64,000 nt of DNA from CAVQBJ01 sp963819075 (GCA_963819075.1 CAWFUP010000005.1:62001-126000); one strand, 5' to 3'; positions 17,442 to 25,876 are shown, counted from the first letter of the stretch. Made by a program: numbers and translations. The notes: a model not told the origin generated them from the letters alone.

Positions 17442-17799
17442 GCGGCTGGTCTCACTCGCGGCGCGCGTCACGGTCGCGCGACCTTCGGGCGGGGGGTGTG
17501 CTTCGCCTAGCCCCGTCTGGCGAGCGATCGCCAGTCGAGCGGGCCGCGGGCCGCGGCGTCCTGAGCGCTTGTCGCTCCGCGCGACCGTCGCATGGGTCGA
17601 CCCTGTGCTGCTGCATTCGGGGGTGCACGTCGTTTCTATGAACAGTTCACGGAAAGGACGTGCACCCCCGGCGAATCGGCTGCGAGCACCCCCCGGACGT
17701 GGCGTCGGTTCGGGAACACACCTCGTGGTCGGCGGTCGTGGCCACGGATACCGCCGCGCAGGGGGAGGGCTGGGCCGCGGGACGTCGAAGTCCGCGCTA
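17442..17799 (+). other. 358-bp intergenic gap inside the dcw cluster
   Basis: No credible gene is seen. The gap contains the second copy of palindromic element A (17619-17669) and several GC-rich inverted repeats, for example around 17541-17556. A promoter for ftsW may lie here, but no convincing -35/-10 pair was found. Confidence 0.6.
17619..17669. repeat. Dispersed palindromic element, family A, copy 2
   Basis: This 51-bp imperfect palindrome begins GGGGGTGCACGT and ends ACGTGCACCCCC around a 3-nt loop. Its right arm is identical to that of copy 1 (8504-8552), while the left arm differs at a few bases, as does the loop. It lies between murD and ftsW. Confidence 0.7.
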
Positions 17800-19131
17800 A
17801 TGGCTGCCGCCCGCGCCGCTCGCCCCTTCGCAACGCGCTCAGGCGGCCGCGCGGACGAGCGCACGCCGACGCGCGCCGTCGCGGCACCGACGATCGAATA
17901 CAACATCCTGCTCACCGCGACGCTCTGCCTGCTCGCGGCGGGCACCGTGATGGTCTACAGCGCGTCGTCCGCACCGAGCCTGCTCAAGGGCGGCAACGGC
18001 GCGGGGACGGCCATCAAGTTCGTCGCCTTCGGCGGCGTCGGCCTCATCGCGATGCGCGTCTTCGCCCGGCGCGGGCTCGAGCTGGCCCGCCGGCTCACCG
18101 GTCCGCTGCTGGCCGCGTCGTTCGTGCTCGTGCTCGCCGTGCACATACCCCACGTGGGCGTCTCGGTGAACGGCGCGCGTCGCTGGCTCGGCGCCGGGCC
18201 GCTGCAGTTCCAGCCCTCGGAGCTCATGAAGCTCGCGCTCGTCCTCTACACGGCGGAGCTGCTCGCCCGCCGTCCCCGGCGGGTGCAGTCGCTGCGGGAC
18301 CTGTCCCGACCGCTGCTCGTCGTCGTCGGGGCGGCCACGGTGTGCGTCGCCTCCCAGCCGGACATCGGGACGGCGATGGTCATCGCCTTCACGGTGACGT
18401 GCCTGCTCGTCGCCGTGGGGATGCCGATGCGCCTGCTCGGGATGCTCGTCGCCGGCACGCTCGCCGTCGTGGTCCTCTACGCGCTCGTGCAGCCGTACTC
18501 GCGGGCGCGCCTGACGTCGTTCATCGATCCATGGGCGCACGCCCACTCGAGCGGGTTCCAGGCGGTGCAGGGACAGATCGCCATCGGCACGGGCGGGGCG
18601 TTCGGACGCGGCCCCGGGCAATCGGTGCAGAAGATCTTCTACCTACCGGAGGCGAGCACCGACTTCATCCTCGCCGTGATCGGGGAGGAGCTCGGCGTCG
18701 TCGGCATCTCGGCGCTGCTCTTCCTGTATGGCCTGATCGCGTTCGCCGGGCTGCGCGCGGCGAAGCGGGCGCGCAGCCTCTACAGCGCCCTGGTCGCCGT
18801 CGGCGTCACGGCGCTCATCGTCTCCCAGGCGCTGCTGAACGTCTTCGCGGTGCTCGGCCTGGCGCCACTCACCGGGGTGCCGCTGCCGTTCATCTCCTAC
18901 GGCTCCACGAACCTCATCGTCATGCTCGCGGCCATGGGGTTGTTGCTGAACGTCGCGAGCGGGGGCAACGCCCATGTCCGAGCCGTGCCGGCCCGTCCCG
19001 GCGACAGACGTCGGGCCGAATCGGCACGATGGGGCGATGAATCCGAGCGCACCGAGGATCGTGATCGCGGCCGGCGGGACGGCGGGGCACGTCGTGCCGG
19101 CGCTCGCGGTCGCGGCGGCTCTGCGCGCTGA
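17800..19131 (+). CDS. ftsW: Lipid II polymerase FtsW (SEDS family)
   Basis: FtsW is the septal peptidoglycan glycosyltransferase that works with FtsI. The 443-residue product has about ten membrane segments, GARRWLGAGPLQFQPSEL with the catalytic-region pattern, and the conserved LPFISYGSTNLIV near the end. The ATG at 17800 is the best start because it precedes a short basic N-terminus and TIEYNILL; in-frame sequence further upstream reads through the palindromic repeat and is unlikely to be coding. No good Shine-Dalgarno is seen. The final ~31 codons form an Arg/Glu-rich tail that overlaps the first 95 bp of murG in another frame. Confidence 0.92.
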   Translation: MAAARAARPFATRSGGRADERTPTRAVAAPTIEYNILLTATLCLLAAGTVMVYSASSAPSLLKGGNGAGTAIKFVAFGGVGLIAMRVFARRGLELARRLTGPLLAASFVLVLAVHIPHVGVSVNGARRWLGAGPLQFQPSELMKLALVLYTAELLARRPRRVQSLRDLSRPLLVVVGAATVCVASQPDIGTAMVIAFTVTCLLVAVGMPMRLLGMLVAGTLAVVVLYALVQPYSRARLTSFIDPWAHAHSSGFQAVQGQIAIGTGGAFGRGPGQSVQKIFYLPEASTDFILAVIGEELGVVGISALLFLYGLIAFAGLRAAKRARSLYSALVAVGVTALIVSQALLNVFAVLGLAPLTGVPLPFISYGSTNLIVMLAAMGLLLNVASGGNAHVRAVPARPGDRRRAESARWGDESERTEDRDRGRRDGGARRAGARGRGGSAR

Positions 19132-20116
19132 GGGCGCGTCGGTCACCTTCATCGGCGGCGAGCGCGCCGAGGCACAGCTCGTTCCCGCCGCGGGCTTCGA
19201 GCTCCGCGTAATCTCCGTCGAGGGCCTCAGCCGCACCAACCCGTTGCGTGCGCTGCGCGCGCTCGCGCGGTCCGCGCTCGCCGTCATGCGCGCGCGGCGG
19301 CTGCTCGCCGAGCTGCGCCCCGACGCGGTGATGGGCGGCGGCGGGTACGTCGCCGGCCCGGTCGGGCTGGCCGCGATCACGCGACGGGTGCCGCTCGTCC
19401 TCACCGAGGCCGACAGCCACCTCGGGCTGTCCAACCGCGCGCTCGCGCCGTTCGCGCGCCGGGTGTGCCTCGCCTTTCCGTTCAACGGCGCCGCTCGAGG
19501 CCGAGGGCGCTACCGCGTCACCGGTCGCCCGATCCCGGCCACGGCGGCAGTGCGGGATCGCGCTGGCGCTCGCGACGAGCTCGGCGTCCCGGCCGAGGCG
19601 ACCTGCGTGCTCGTGTTCGGCGGGTCGCTCGGCGCGCGCTCGATCAACCTCGCCGCGCTCGACGCGTTCGCGGACGGAGACCTATACGTCCTGCACGTTG
19701 CCGGCCGGCGGGACTACTCCGAGCTGAGCACGAGGCCGCGGCGGCCCGGCTACGACCTGCGCGAGTATCTCGACGTCGAGCGCTTCACCACCGCGCTCGC
19801 GGCCGCGGACCTCGTCGTCGCGCGCGCCGGGGGGTCGGTCTTCGAGGTGGCGGCGGCCGGCGTGCCGGCGGTGCTCGTTCCCTACCCGCACGCGTCGGCC
19901 GACCATCAGACGACGAACGCCCGTTGGATGGGGGATGCCGGCGCCGCCGTCGTGATCCCCGACGACGAGCTCACGTCCGCACGCCTGGCCGCCGAGGTCG
20001 GCGCACTGCTCGCGGATCGCAAGCGCCTCGCGGCGATGGCGCAGGCCGCTTCGGGCCTCGCGCGCCCATCGGCCGCGCAGGACATCGCCGGCGAGATCCT
20101 TGCCGCTGCGTCATGA
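19037..20116 (+). CDS. murG: Lipid II synthase MurG
   Basis: MurG transfers GlcNAc from UDP-GlcNAc to lipid I on the inner membrane face. The 359-residue GT28 protein starts with AAGGTAGHVVPALA, the first glycine-rich motif, and has FGGSLGARSIN in the second domain, then ARAGGSVFEVAAAGVPAVLVPYPHASADHQTTNA, here cited by its position near residues 265-300. The ATG at 19037 is internal to the end of ftsW, an unusually long overlap. Its stop overlaps the murC start (ATGA). Confidence 0.95.
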   Translation: MNPSAPRIVIAAGGTAGHVVPALAVAAALRAEGASVTFIGGERAEAQLVPAAGFELRVISVEGLSRTNPLRALRALARSALAVMRARRLLAELRPDAVMGGGGYVAGPVGLAAITRRVPLVLTEADSHLGLSNRALAPFARRVCLAFPFNGAARGRGRYRVTGRPIPATAAVRDRAGARDELGVPAEATCVLVFGGSLGARSINLAALDAFADGDLYVLHVAGRRDYSELSTRPRRPGYDLREYLDVERFTTALAAADLVVARAGGSVFEVAAAGVPAVLVPYPHASADHQTTNARWMGDAGAAVVIPDDELTSARLAAEVGALLADRKRLAAMAQAASGLARPSAAQDIAGEILAAAS

Positions 20117-21477
20117 CCGCGGCGCCGGTCACCACCGATCCGACCCCGTGGCGCGGGCGGCGGCTGCACTTCGTCGGCGTCGGTGGCGCCGGCATGAGCG
20201 GATACGCGCGCGCCGCCCACGCGCTCGGGGCCGAGGTCAGCGGCTCGGACCGTGCCAGCTCGCCGTTCCTCGAGCGCCTGGCCGCCGACGGCGTGCTGCA
20301 GGCGCGCGTCGGACACGCGCCCGAGAACGTTCCGCCCGGCGACAACGTCGAGCTCGTGTACTCGACGGCAATTCCGGCCTCGAATCCCGAACGCTTCGCC
20401 GCCCGCCAACGCGGGCTCGTCGAGCATTCACGGGCCGTGCTGCTCGCGCAGCTGACCGCTCTGCGGCGCACGATCGCCGTGGCCGGCGCGGCGGGGAAGA
20501 CGACGACGGCGAGCATGATCGTCCACGCGCTGCGCGGCGCGGAGCTGCATCCCGGCTGGCTCGTGGGGGCACCGGTCGGCGCCGGACTGCCCAACGCGCA
20601 CTGGAGTGAGGGCGACTGGCTCGTCGTCGAGGCCGACGAGTCCGACCGCTCGATGCTCAGCCTGCGCGTCGAGATTGCCGTACTGACGAACATCGCGCTC
20701 GACCATCACGACACCTACGGGTCGATGGCCGAGTTGCGCGAGGCCTTCCGCGCGTTCCTGGCCGGGGCGCCGCAGGCCGTCGTGTGGAACCGGTCCGAGC
20801 TGCTGGCGCTGCGCGACGGCCCGGTCGTCGCCTACGACGCGGATGACGCGCGGCTCGGTGGCGGTGGTTCGCGGCTGTCGTGGCGCGGACACGAGCTCGT
20901 CCTCGCGGTACCGGGCGCGCACAACGCGAGCAATGCCGTCGCGGCGCTCGAGGCGGCGCGTCTCGCCGGTGCCGATGAACAGCTGGCCGTCGAGGCCCTG
21001 GCCGCGTTTGCCGGTGCCGGTCGTCGGTTCGAGCAGCTTGGCCACCACGTCTCGGGGGCGCTCGTCGTCGACGACTACGCCCACCACCCCGACAAGGTCG
21101 CCGCGACGCTGCGCGGCGCACGCACGCTCGGCGCCGATCGCGTCGTCGTCGCCTTTCAACCGCACCTGTTCTCGCGCACGCGGGCTCTGGCGCGCGAGTT
21201 CGGTGAGGCGCTCGCGCTTGCCGACATCGTCCTCGTCACCGAGGTGTACCCGGCGCGCGAGAACGCCGCCGACCATCCGGGCGTGAGCGGGCTGACGATC
21301 GCCGAGGCCGCCGCCGACGCGGCGCACGGACGGCCGGTGTACTGGGTGCCGTCGTTCGCCGATGCGCAGGCGGTGCTCGACCGGGTGCTGCGGCCCGGCG
21401 ACGTGTGCCTGGTGATGGGCGCGGGCGACGTCGATGCGCTCGGTCGCGCGCTCGTCGCGTCGCGCGGCGGCACCTGA
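20113..21477 (+). CDS. murC: UDP-MurNAc:L-alanine ligase MurC (variant P-loop)
   Basis: MurC attaches L-alanine to UDP-MurNAc, the first peptide step. The 454-residue protein has the N-terminal HFVGVGGAGMSGYA, the central EADESD, NIALDHHDTYGS and the C-terminal DDYAHHPDKVAATL with FQPHLFSRT, which together identify MurC rather than another Mur ligase. The ATP loop reads GAAGKTTT where most MurC proteins have GTHGKTTT, so the usual Thr-His pair is replaced by two alanines. The ATG overlaps the murG stop by 4 bp. murB is not found next to it, unlike many clusters. Confidence 0.93.
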   Translation: MTAAPVTTDPTPWRGRRLHFVGVGGAGMSGYARAAHALGAEVSGSDRASSPFLERLAADGVLQARVGHAPENVPPGDNVELVYSTAIPASNPERFAARQRGLVEHSRAVLLAQLTALRRTIAVAGAAGKTTTASMIVHALRGAELHPGWLVGAPVGAGLPNAHWSEGDWLVVEADESDRSMLSLRVEIAVLTNIALDHHDTYGSMAELREAFRAFLAGAPQAVVWNRSELLALRDGPVVAYDADDARLGGGGSRLSWRGHELVLAVPGAHNASNAVAALEAARLAGADEQLAVEALAAFAGAGRRFEQLGHHVSGALVVDDYAHHPDKVAATLRGARTLGADRVVVAFQPHLFSRTRALAREFGEALALADIVLVTEVYPARENAADHPGVSGLTIAEAAADAAHGRPVYWVPSFADAQAVLDRVLRPGDVCLVMGAGDVDALGRALVASRGGT

Positions 21478-21611
21478 GCGTCCCGGCGACGACCGAAGCC
21501 GCGCGAACGCGGCCGACGCTGGGCCCCGCGCCCGCCGGCCGAGAGGGCAGGCGGCCGATTCGCCAACTCGCGCGCGAGGGGTTCGGCGCGCGGGGTCGAA
21601 ACATCCAGGGG

Positions 21612-22841
21612 ATGGAGCGCACCATTCCCGCCGCACGACTGGGCGGCCGCCGCTCGCGCCCGGAGGGTCGGCGACTCTTCGTGCCGGCGCCGTTGCGCGT
21701 GGCAGGGCGCTTATCGCTACGAGCGCTCGCGCTCGTGGGCCGCTGGTGTACCGCGGTCGTGCTCCTCGGGCGGCGCCATCCGCGCTGGCTGGCCGCGCTG
21801 GCCGCGGTGCTGGCCGCGCTCGGGGTCGCGTACCTCGTCGTGCGTGACTCGTCGCTGTCGGCCGTCCGCCGCGTCGAGGTGCGCGGCGTGACGGGGATGG
21901 ATGCCGGCGCGATCGAGGGCGCGCTCGTCGCCGCCGGTCAGCGTCAGTCGACCTTGGGCGTGAACGTCGGGGCGCTGCGCGCGGCGGTGGCGCCGTACCA
22001 CCTCGTCAGCGCCCTGCACGTCAGCGCGTCGTTCCCGCACACCTTGAGCATCAGCGTCGTCGAGCAGCTCCCGGTCGCCACGCTGCGGGCGGCATCGCAG
22101 ACGGCCGTCGTCGCGGCCGACGGGACGGTGCTCGATCCGAGCGTCACGGCGGGCGCCGCGCCGACCATCGACGTCCCCGTACTACCGGCCGTCCGCGTCA
22201 CCGATCCGCAACTGCTGTCCGAGCTGACGATCCTCGGAGCCGCCCCGCCGGTGATGCTGCACCGGGTGACTCGCGTCTACCCGAGCCCCAACGGTCTCAC
22301 GGTGTCGATGCGCAACGGGTTGATCATCTTCTTCGGCGACGCGACGCGGCCGCATGCCAAGTGGCTGTCGGCCGCGCGCGTCATTGCGTCTCCGCTCGCC
22401 TCCGGCGCAGCGTACGTCGACGTGCGCGTGCCCGACCATCCGGCCGCCGGCGGCCTGAGCGTTTCGTCTCCCGGTTCCGGCACGGGGTTGACGACCGACC
22501 CAGCCGACGCCTCGATCGCGGCCGCGCTCGCGGCGGCGCTTACGAACTCCGGCCCGCCGGCCACCGCCACCGGTGCGGGTGCGGCGACGAGCACCGGAGC
22601 GGGTGCGACGACGACCGGAGCGGGTGCGGCGACGAGCACCGGCGCCGGTGCGGCGACGAGCACCGGAGCGGCGACGACCTCCGCCCCCGCATCCTCGACA
22701 ACCTCCGCGACGGGGGCCGGAACGCCGTCCGACGCCGGTACGGCGTCCGCCCCGGCGGGAGCGTCTGCCACGCCCGGCGCAGGCACGCCCACCGTGGGCG
22801 CCGGCGCCGCTCCGGGTGGGTATACCTCAACTGGAGGTTGA
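21612..22841 (+). CDS. ftsQ: Cell division protein FtsQ with repetitive tail
   Basis: FtsQ is a bitopic membrane protein that scaffolds FtsL/FtsB at the septum. The 409-residue protein has a basic N-terminus, a membrane segment near residues 60-80 (WLAALAAVLAALGVAYLVV), a POTRA domain (RRVEVRGVTGMDAGAIEGAL) and a beta domain with FPHTLSISVVEQLPVA. From about residue 315 it becomes an Ala/Thr/Gly/Ser tail with TSTGAGA-type repeats. The ATG at 21612 follows AGGGG. It occupies the normal place between murC and ftsZ. The tail resembles that of the FtsL-like protein. Confidence 0.88.
   Translation: MERTIPAARLGGRRSRPEGRRLFVPAPLRVAGRLSLRALALVGRWCTAVVLLGRRHPRWLAALAAVLAALGVAYLVVRDSSLSAVRRVEVRGVTGMDAGAIEGALVAAGQRQSTLGVNVGALRAAVAPYHLVSALHVSASFPHTLSISVVEQLPVATLRAASQTAVVAADGTVLDPSVTAGAAPTIDVPVLPAVRVTDPQLLSELTILGAAPPVMLHRVTRVYPSPNGLTVSMRNGLIIFFGDATRPHAKWLSAARVIASPLASGAAYVDVRVPDHPAAGGLSVSSPGSGTGLTTDPADASIAAALAAALTNSGPPATATGAGAATSTGAGATTTGAGAATSTGAGAATSTGAATTSAPASSTTSATGAGTPSDAGTASAPAGASATPGAGTPTVGAGAAPGGYTSTGG
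22569..22679 (+). repeat. Tandem repeat encoding TGAGAATS units
   Basis: Five consecutive units beginning ACCGG (24, 21, 24, 24 and 18 bp) encode TGAGAATS, TGAGATT, TGAGAATS, TGAGAATS and TGAATT in the FtsQ tail. All units are multiples of three, so slippage would change tail length without a frameshift. Confidence 0.8.
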
Positions 22842-22920
22842 GTGTGCCGAAACGTGAATTCTCATGTGCGCGTTGAGAGTTGCGCGTTCTGCAACGCGGC
22901 TTGCGTGACTAGACTGCGCG

Positions 22921-22949
22921 TTGACAGCGCAAAGATCCCTGCATAACGT
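22921..22949 (+). promoter_or_regulatory. ftsZ promoter
   Basis: A perfect -35 TTGACA (22921-22926) is followed after 17 nt by TAACGT (22944-22949), giving a leader of about 65 nt to the ftsZ ATG. A second -10-like TAGACT lies at 22910-22915 just upstream and may mark another promoter. This is the most consensus-like promoter in the window and would allow ftsZ expression independent of the dcw operon. Confidence 0.7.
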
Positions 22950-23019
22950 GCGCAATCCTGCGGATCTGCCGACACGTGGCAGCGAACCCTTAACAACTAC
23001 TGAAGGCTTCGGACAGCAC

Positions 23020-24099
23020 ATGGAGAGCAGCGGCAGCTACCTCGCAGTCATCAAGGTCGTCGGCGTCGGCGGTGGTGGCACCAACGCGGTCAGCCGCATG
23101 GTCGACGCCGGCCTGCGCGGCGTCGAGTTCATCGCGGCGAACACGGACGCGCAGGCGCTCGCGATGTGCGACGCCGATGTGAAGCTCAACATCGGCCACG
23201 AGTCGACGAAGGGCCTCGGTGCGGGAGCGGACCCGGAGGTCGGCTTCGGGGCCGCCGCCGAGTCTCGCGACGACATCAAGGAGGCGCTCAAGGGCGCCGA
23301 CATGGTCTTCGTCACCGCGGGTGAGGGCGGCGGCACCGGCACCGGCGCCGCGCCCGTGATCGCCGAGATCGCCAAGAACGAGATCGGCGCGCTCACCGTG
23401 GGCGTCGTCACGCGACCGTTCGAGTTCGAGGGCACTCAACGCAGCCGCCAGGCGAGCGAGGGGATCGAACGCCTCCGCGAGGTCGTCGACACGCTCATCG
23501 TGATCCCGAACGAGAAGCTGCTCGCCGTCGTCGAGCGGCGCACGTCGATGCTCGACGCCTTCAAGGAGGCCGACAACGTGCTGCGCCAGGGCGTCCAGGG
23601 CATCACCGACCTGATCACGATTCCGGGGCTCATCAACCTCGACTTCGCCGATGTGCGCACGATCATGCACGACGCCGGCTCGGCGCTGATGGGCATCGGC
23701 ACCTCGGGCGGCGAGAGCCGTGCCGCGGACGCGGCCAAGGCGGCGATCTCCTCGCCGCTGCTCGAGGAGTCCGTCGACGGCGCCACCGGCATCCTGTTGA
23801 ACATCACCGGCGGTCGCGAGCTCGGCCTGTTCGAGGTCAACGAGGCGGCCGAGATCATCCAGGCGGCGGCCGACCCCAACGCGAACATCATCTTCGGCGC
23901 GGTCATCGATGAGGGCATGGGCGACGAAGTGCGGGTGACCGTCATCGGCACCGGCTTCGACCATCGCCCCGGTCGTGCCGTGGCCCGCGAGCGCGAACGT
24001 CCACGTCGCCCCGATCGCAACCCTCGCATCGACGACCGCCAGCGTTCGTCGCTCGAGATTCGCGACGACGACATCGACGTTCCGCCGTTCCTGCGCTGA
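23020..24099 (+). CDS. ftsZ: Tubulin-like division GTPase FtsZ
   Basis: FtsZ polymerises into the Z ring. The 359-residue protein has the G1 region VGVGGGGTNAVSRMV, the tubulin signature GGGTGTGAAP, and LITIPGLINLDFADV. The short C-terminal peptide DDDIDVPPFLR is the conserved tail that binds membrane anchors (SepF in Actinobacteria). The start ATG 23020 gives the usual short N-terminus (MESSGSYLAVIKVVG). No ftsA or sepF is adjacent; the flagellin gene converges from downstream. Confidence 0.97.
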   Translation: MESSGSYLAVIKVVGVGGGGTNAVSRMVDAGLRGVEFIAANTDAQALAMCDADVKLNIGHESTKGLGAGADPEVGFGAAAESRDDIKEALKGADMVFVTAGEGGGTGTGAAPVIAEIAKNEIGALTVGVVTRPFEFEGTQRSRQASEGIERLREVVDTLIVIPNEKLLAVVERRTSMLDAFKEADNVLRQGVQGITDLITIPGLINLDFADVRTIMHDAGSALMGIGTSGGESRAADAAKAAISSPLLEESVDGATGILLNITGGRELGLFEVNEAAEIIQAAADPNANIIFGAVIDEGMGDEVRVTVIGTGFDHRPGRAVARERERPRRPDRNPRIDDRQRSSLEIRDDDIDVPPFLR

Positions 24100-24134
24100 A
24101 GGCAGCCGGGCCGGCAGCCAGGCGGGTCTCGCGA

Positions 24135-25640
24135 CTACACGCCCTGCAGCAGCGTCAGGACTGCGTCGGGCAGCTTCTGCGCCTGGCTGAGCATCGCTGT
24201 GCCGGCCTGCTGGAGGACCTGCTGGCTGGTGAACGTGGTCATGGCCGCGGCCATGTCGAGCTCCGTGATGCGGCTGTTGGCGGCCGTGAGGTTCTCCGAG
24301 GTGGTGGAGAGGTCGGCCATCGTGTGCTGGAGGCGGTTCTGCACCGCGCCGAACGTCGAGGCGGCCCCGGACACCGCGTTGATGGCGGCGTCGATCGCGG
24401 AGATGCTGACCGTGCCTCCGCCCGAGCTCGACGATGCGAGCGCGGTGTGGAACGAGCTGAGGAACTGGCTCACGTTTCCGCCCGGCTCGGACACCGAGCC
24501 GAGGAAGTTCGTGATCGCGGTGTCGAGCTGTGAGCTGCTCATCGACGACACGTTGCCCGCGCTCTGCAGGAACAGCGCCCACGAGCCGGTCCCGCTCGCG
24601 TTCACGATGTCGGTCGGGTCACCGGACGGTGTCGACGCGTTGCCGCTGCCGAACGACTCGCCGTAGCTGAAAGTGTCGCCGGGGCCGAACGCCGAGTTGT
24701 TGCCGAACGTGTCGTTGTAGGCGAATGTGTCGTTCGCGCCGAACACCGTGTCGGCCCCGAAGGTGATGCCGTACCCGAAGTTGACGTTGTCTCCGAACAC
24801 CGCGCCGGCGCCGAACTGCGTGTTGTAGTCGATATTCGAACCCGATCCGACGACGGCGTCGGTGCCGACGTGGGTGCCGTACTGGATCGAGGAGTTCGAC
24901 CCGAACGAGTCGTTGCTCCCGACCGTCGAGTCGTACCCGACACTGGACTCGGCGCCATAGCTCTGGTCCGAGGGCACGTTCCCGTTGTACGAGACGTTCG
25001 CCGGCGAGGCGGCGTCGTTCGGCCCGAACTCGCTCGCGAAGGCCTGCTCGTAGGCGCTCTGGATCTGGCTCTGCGTGTAGCTACCGGAACCGCCGCCCGA
25101 CCCGGCGCCGGAGTCCGCGCTGAACGCGCTGGCGACGTTCGCGATCGCGCCGAGGCTGAGCGTGGCGATGCTGATCGTCTCGCCGTCGTTGGCGCCGACC
25201 TGGAAGGTGATCGCCGCGGAGGTGGTGAGCACGCTCAGGCCGTTGAACTCCGTCGTGGCACCGATCTTCTCGATCGCGGACAGCAGCTGGTTGACCTCGG
25301 TCAGGATCGCGGTCTGGTCGGTGCTGTCCAGCGTGCCGTTGCCGTACTGCACCGCCAGCTCGCGGATGCGCTGCAGCATCTGCTGCACCTGTGTCAGCGC
25401 GCCCGCCGCCGTCTGCACGAGCGACACGCCGTCCTGGGCGTTGCGGTTGGCCTGGTCGAGGCCGTTGACCTGGCCGGTCAGGTTCTCGCTGATCGTCAGG
25501 CCGGCCGCGTCGTCGGCGGCGCTGTTGATGCGCAGTCCCGAGGAGAGCTGCTGCGTGGAGCGCTCGAGCGCGCGCTCGGTCGTGCTGAGGCTGTTCGCGG
25601 CGTCGATCGCCGAGACGTTGGTGTTCACGTAGAGGGCCAC
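24135..25640 (-). CDS. Flagellin with hexapeptide-repeat central domain
   Basis: This is the structural subunit of the flagellar filament, exported by the flagellar type III system. The 501-residue protein keeps the conserved D0/D1 ends: residues 1-140 (NTNVSAIDAANSLS, SSGLRINSAADDAAGL) and about 370-501 (ENLTAANSRITELDMA, LSQAQ). The central part is unusual: residues 216-333 follow a strict six-residue period with a hydrophobic residue (V, F, I or Y) at every sixth position followed mostly by Gly. The start is GTG at 25640 with AAGGAG 8 nt upstream (25649-25654). No other flagellar gene is in the window; it lies alone, convergent with ftsZ. Confidence 0.95.
   Translation of the reverse strand: MALYVNTNVSAIDAANSLSTTERALERSTQQLSSGLRINSAADDAAGLTISENLTGQVNGLDQANRNAQDGVSLVQTAAGALTQVQQMLQRIRELAVQYGNGTLDSTDQTAILTEVNQLLSAIEKIGATTEFNGLSVLTTSAAITFQVGANDGETISIATLSLGAIANVASAFSADSGAGSGGGSGSYTQSQIQSAYEQAFASEFGPNDAASPANVSYNGNVPSDQSYGAESSVGYDSTVGSNDSFGSNSSIQYGTHVGTDAVVGSGSNIDYNTQFGAGAVFGDNVNFGYGITFGADTVFGANDTFAYNDTFGNNSAFGPGDTFSYGESFGSGNASTPSGDPTDIVNASGTGSWALFLQSAGNVSSMSSSQLDTAITNFLGSVSEPGGNVSQFLSSFHTALASSSSGGGTVSISAIDAAINAVSGAASTFGAVQNRLQHTMADLSTTSENLTAANSRITELDMAAAMTTFTSQQVLQQAGTAMLSQAQKLPDAVLTLLQGV
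24642..24995 (-). repeat. Hexapeptide repeats in flagellin (left-handed beta-helix type)
   Basis: Hydrophobic positions fall at residues 234, 240, 246 and so on to 330 without a break: 17 units such as VGYDST, VGSNDS, FGADTV, FGANDT, FGNNSA. They extend less regularly back to residue 216. The pattern closely fits the [LIV]-[GAED]-x-x-[STAV]-x hexapeptide motif of left-handed beta-helix proteins, with Phe often replacing Leu/Ile/Val. At DNA level this is a degenerate 18-bp repeat. Confidence 0.85.
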
Positions 25641-25686
25641 GCGTGCATCTCCTTGATGACGGTTGGTCTGGACCCTGGTCGACTCC

Positions 25687-25694
25687 TTGTCGGC
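25687..25694 (-). promoter_or_regulatory. Possible sigma-28-like -10 element for flagellin
   Basis: On the minus strand GCCGACAA differs by one base from the flagellar sigma-28 -10 sequence GCCGATAA. It lies about 47 nt upstream of the flagellin GTG. A weak -35 (TAGA) is 17 nt further upstream, slightly too far. The call is tentative. Confidence 0.3.
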
Positions 25695-25876
25695 CCGATC
25701 TGATGGGTGAATCTATGAGGTGATGCCAACGGTCATCGGTCATCCCGGGGATGCCCTTGAGGGAACCCTGCCCGCCTCTGGACGGCGATGCGGAGGGATA
25801 GTGCGGCAAGAATCTGCTCAGACGGATACCGAACCTTTCACCGCGGCCCAATGGCGCTCCCCCCGCCACCCGTTGC

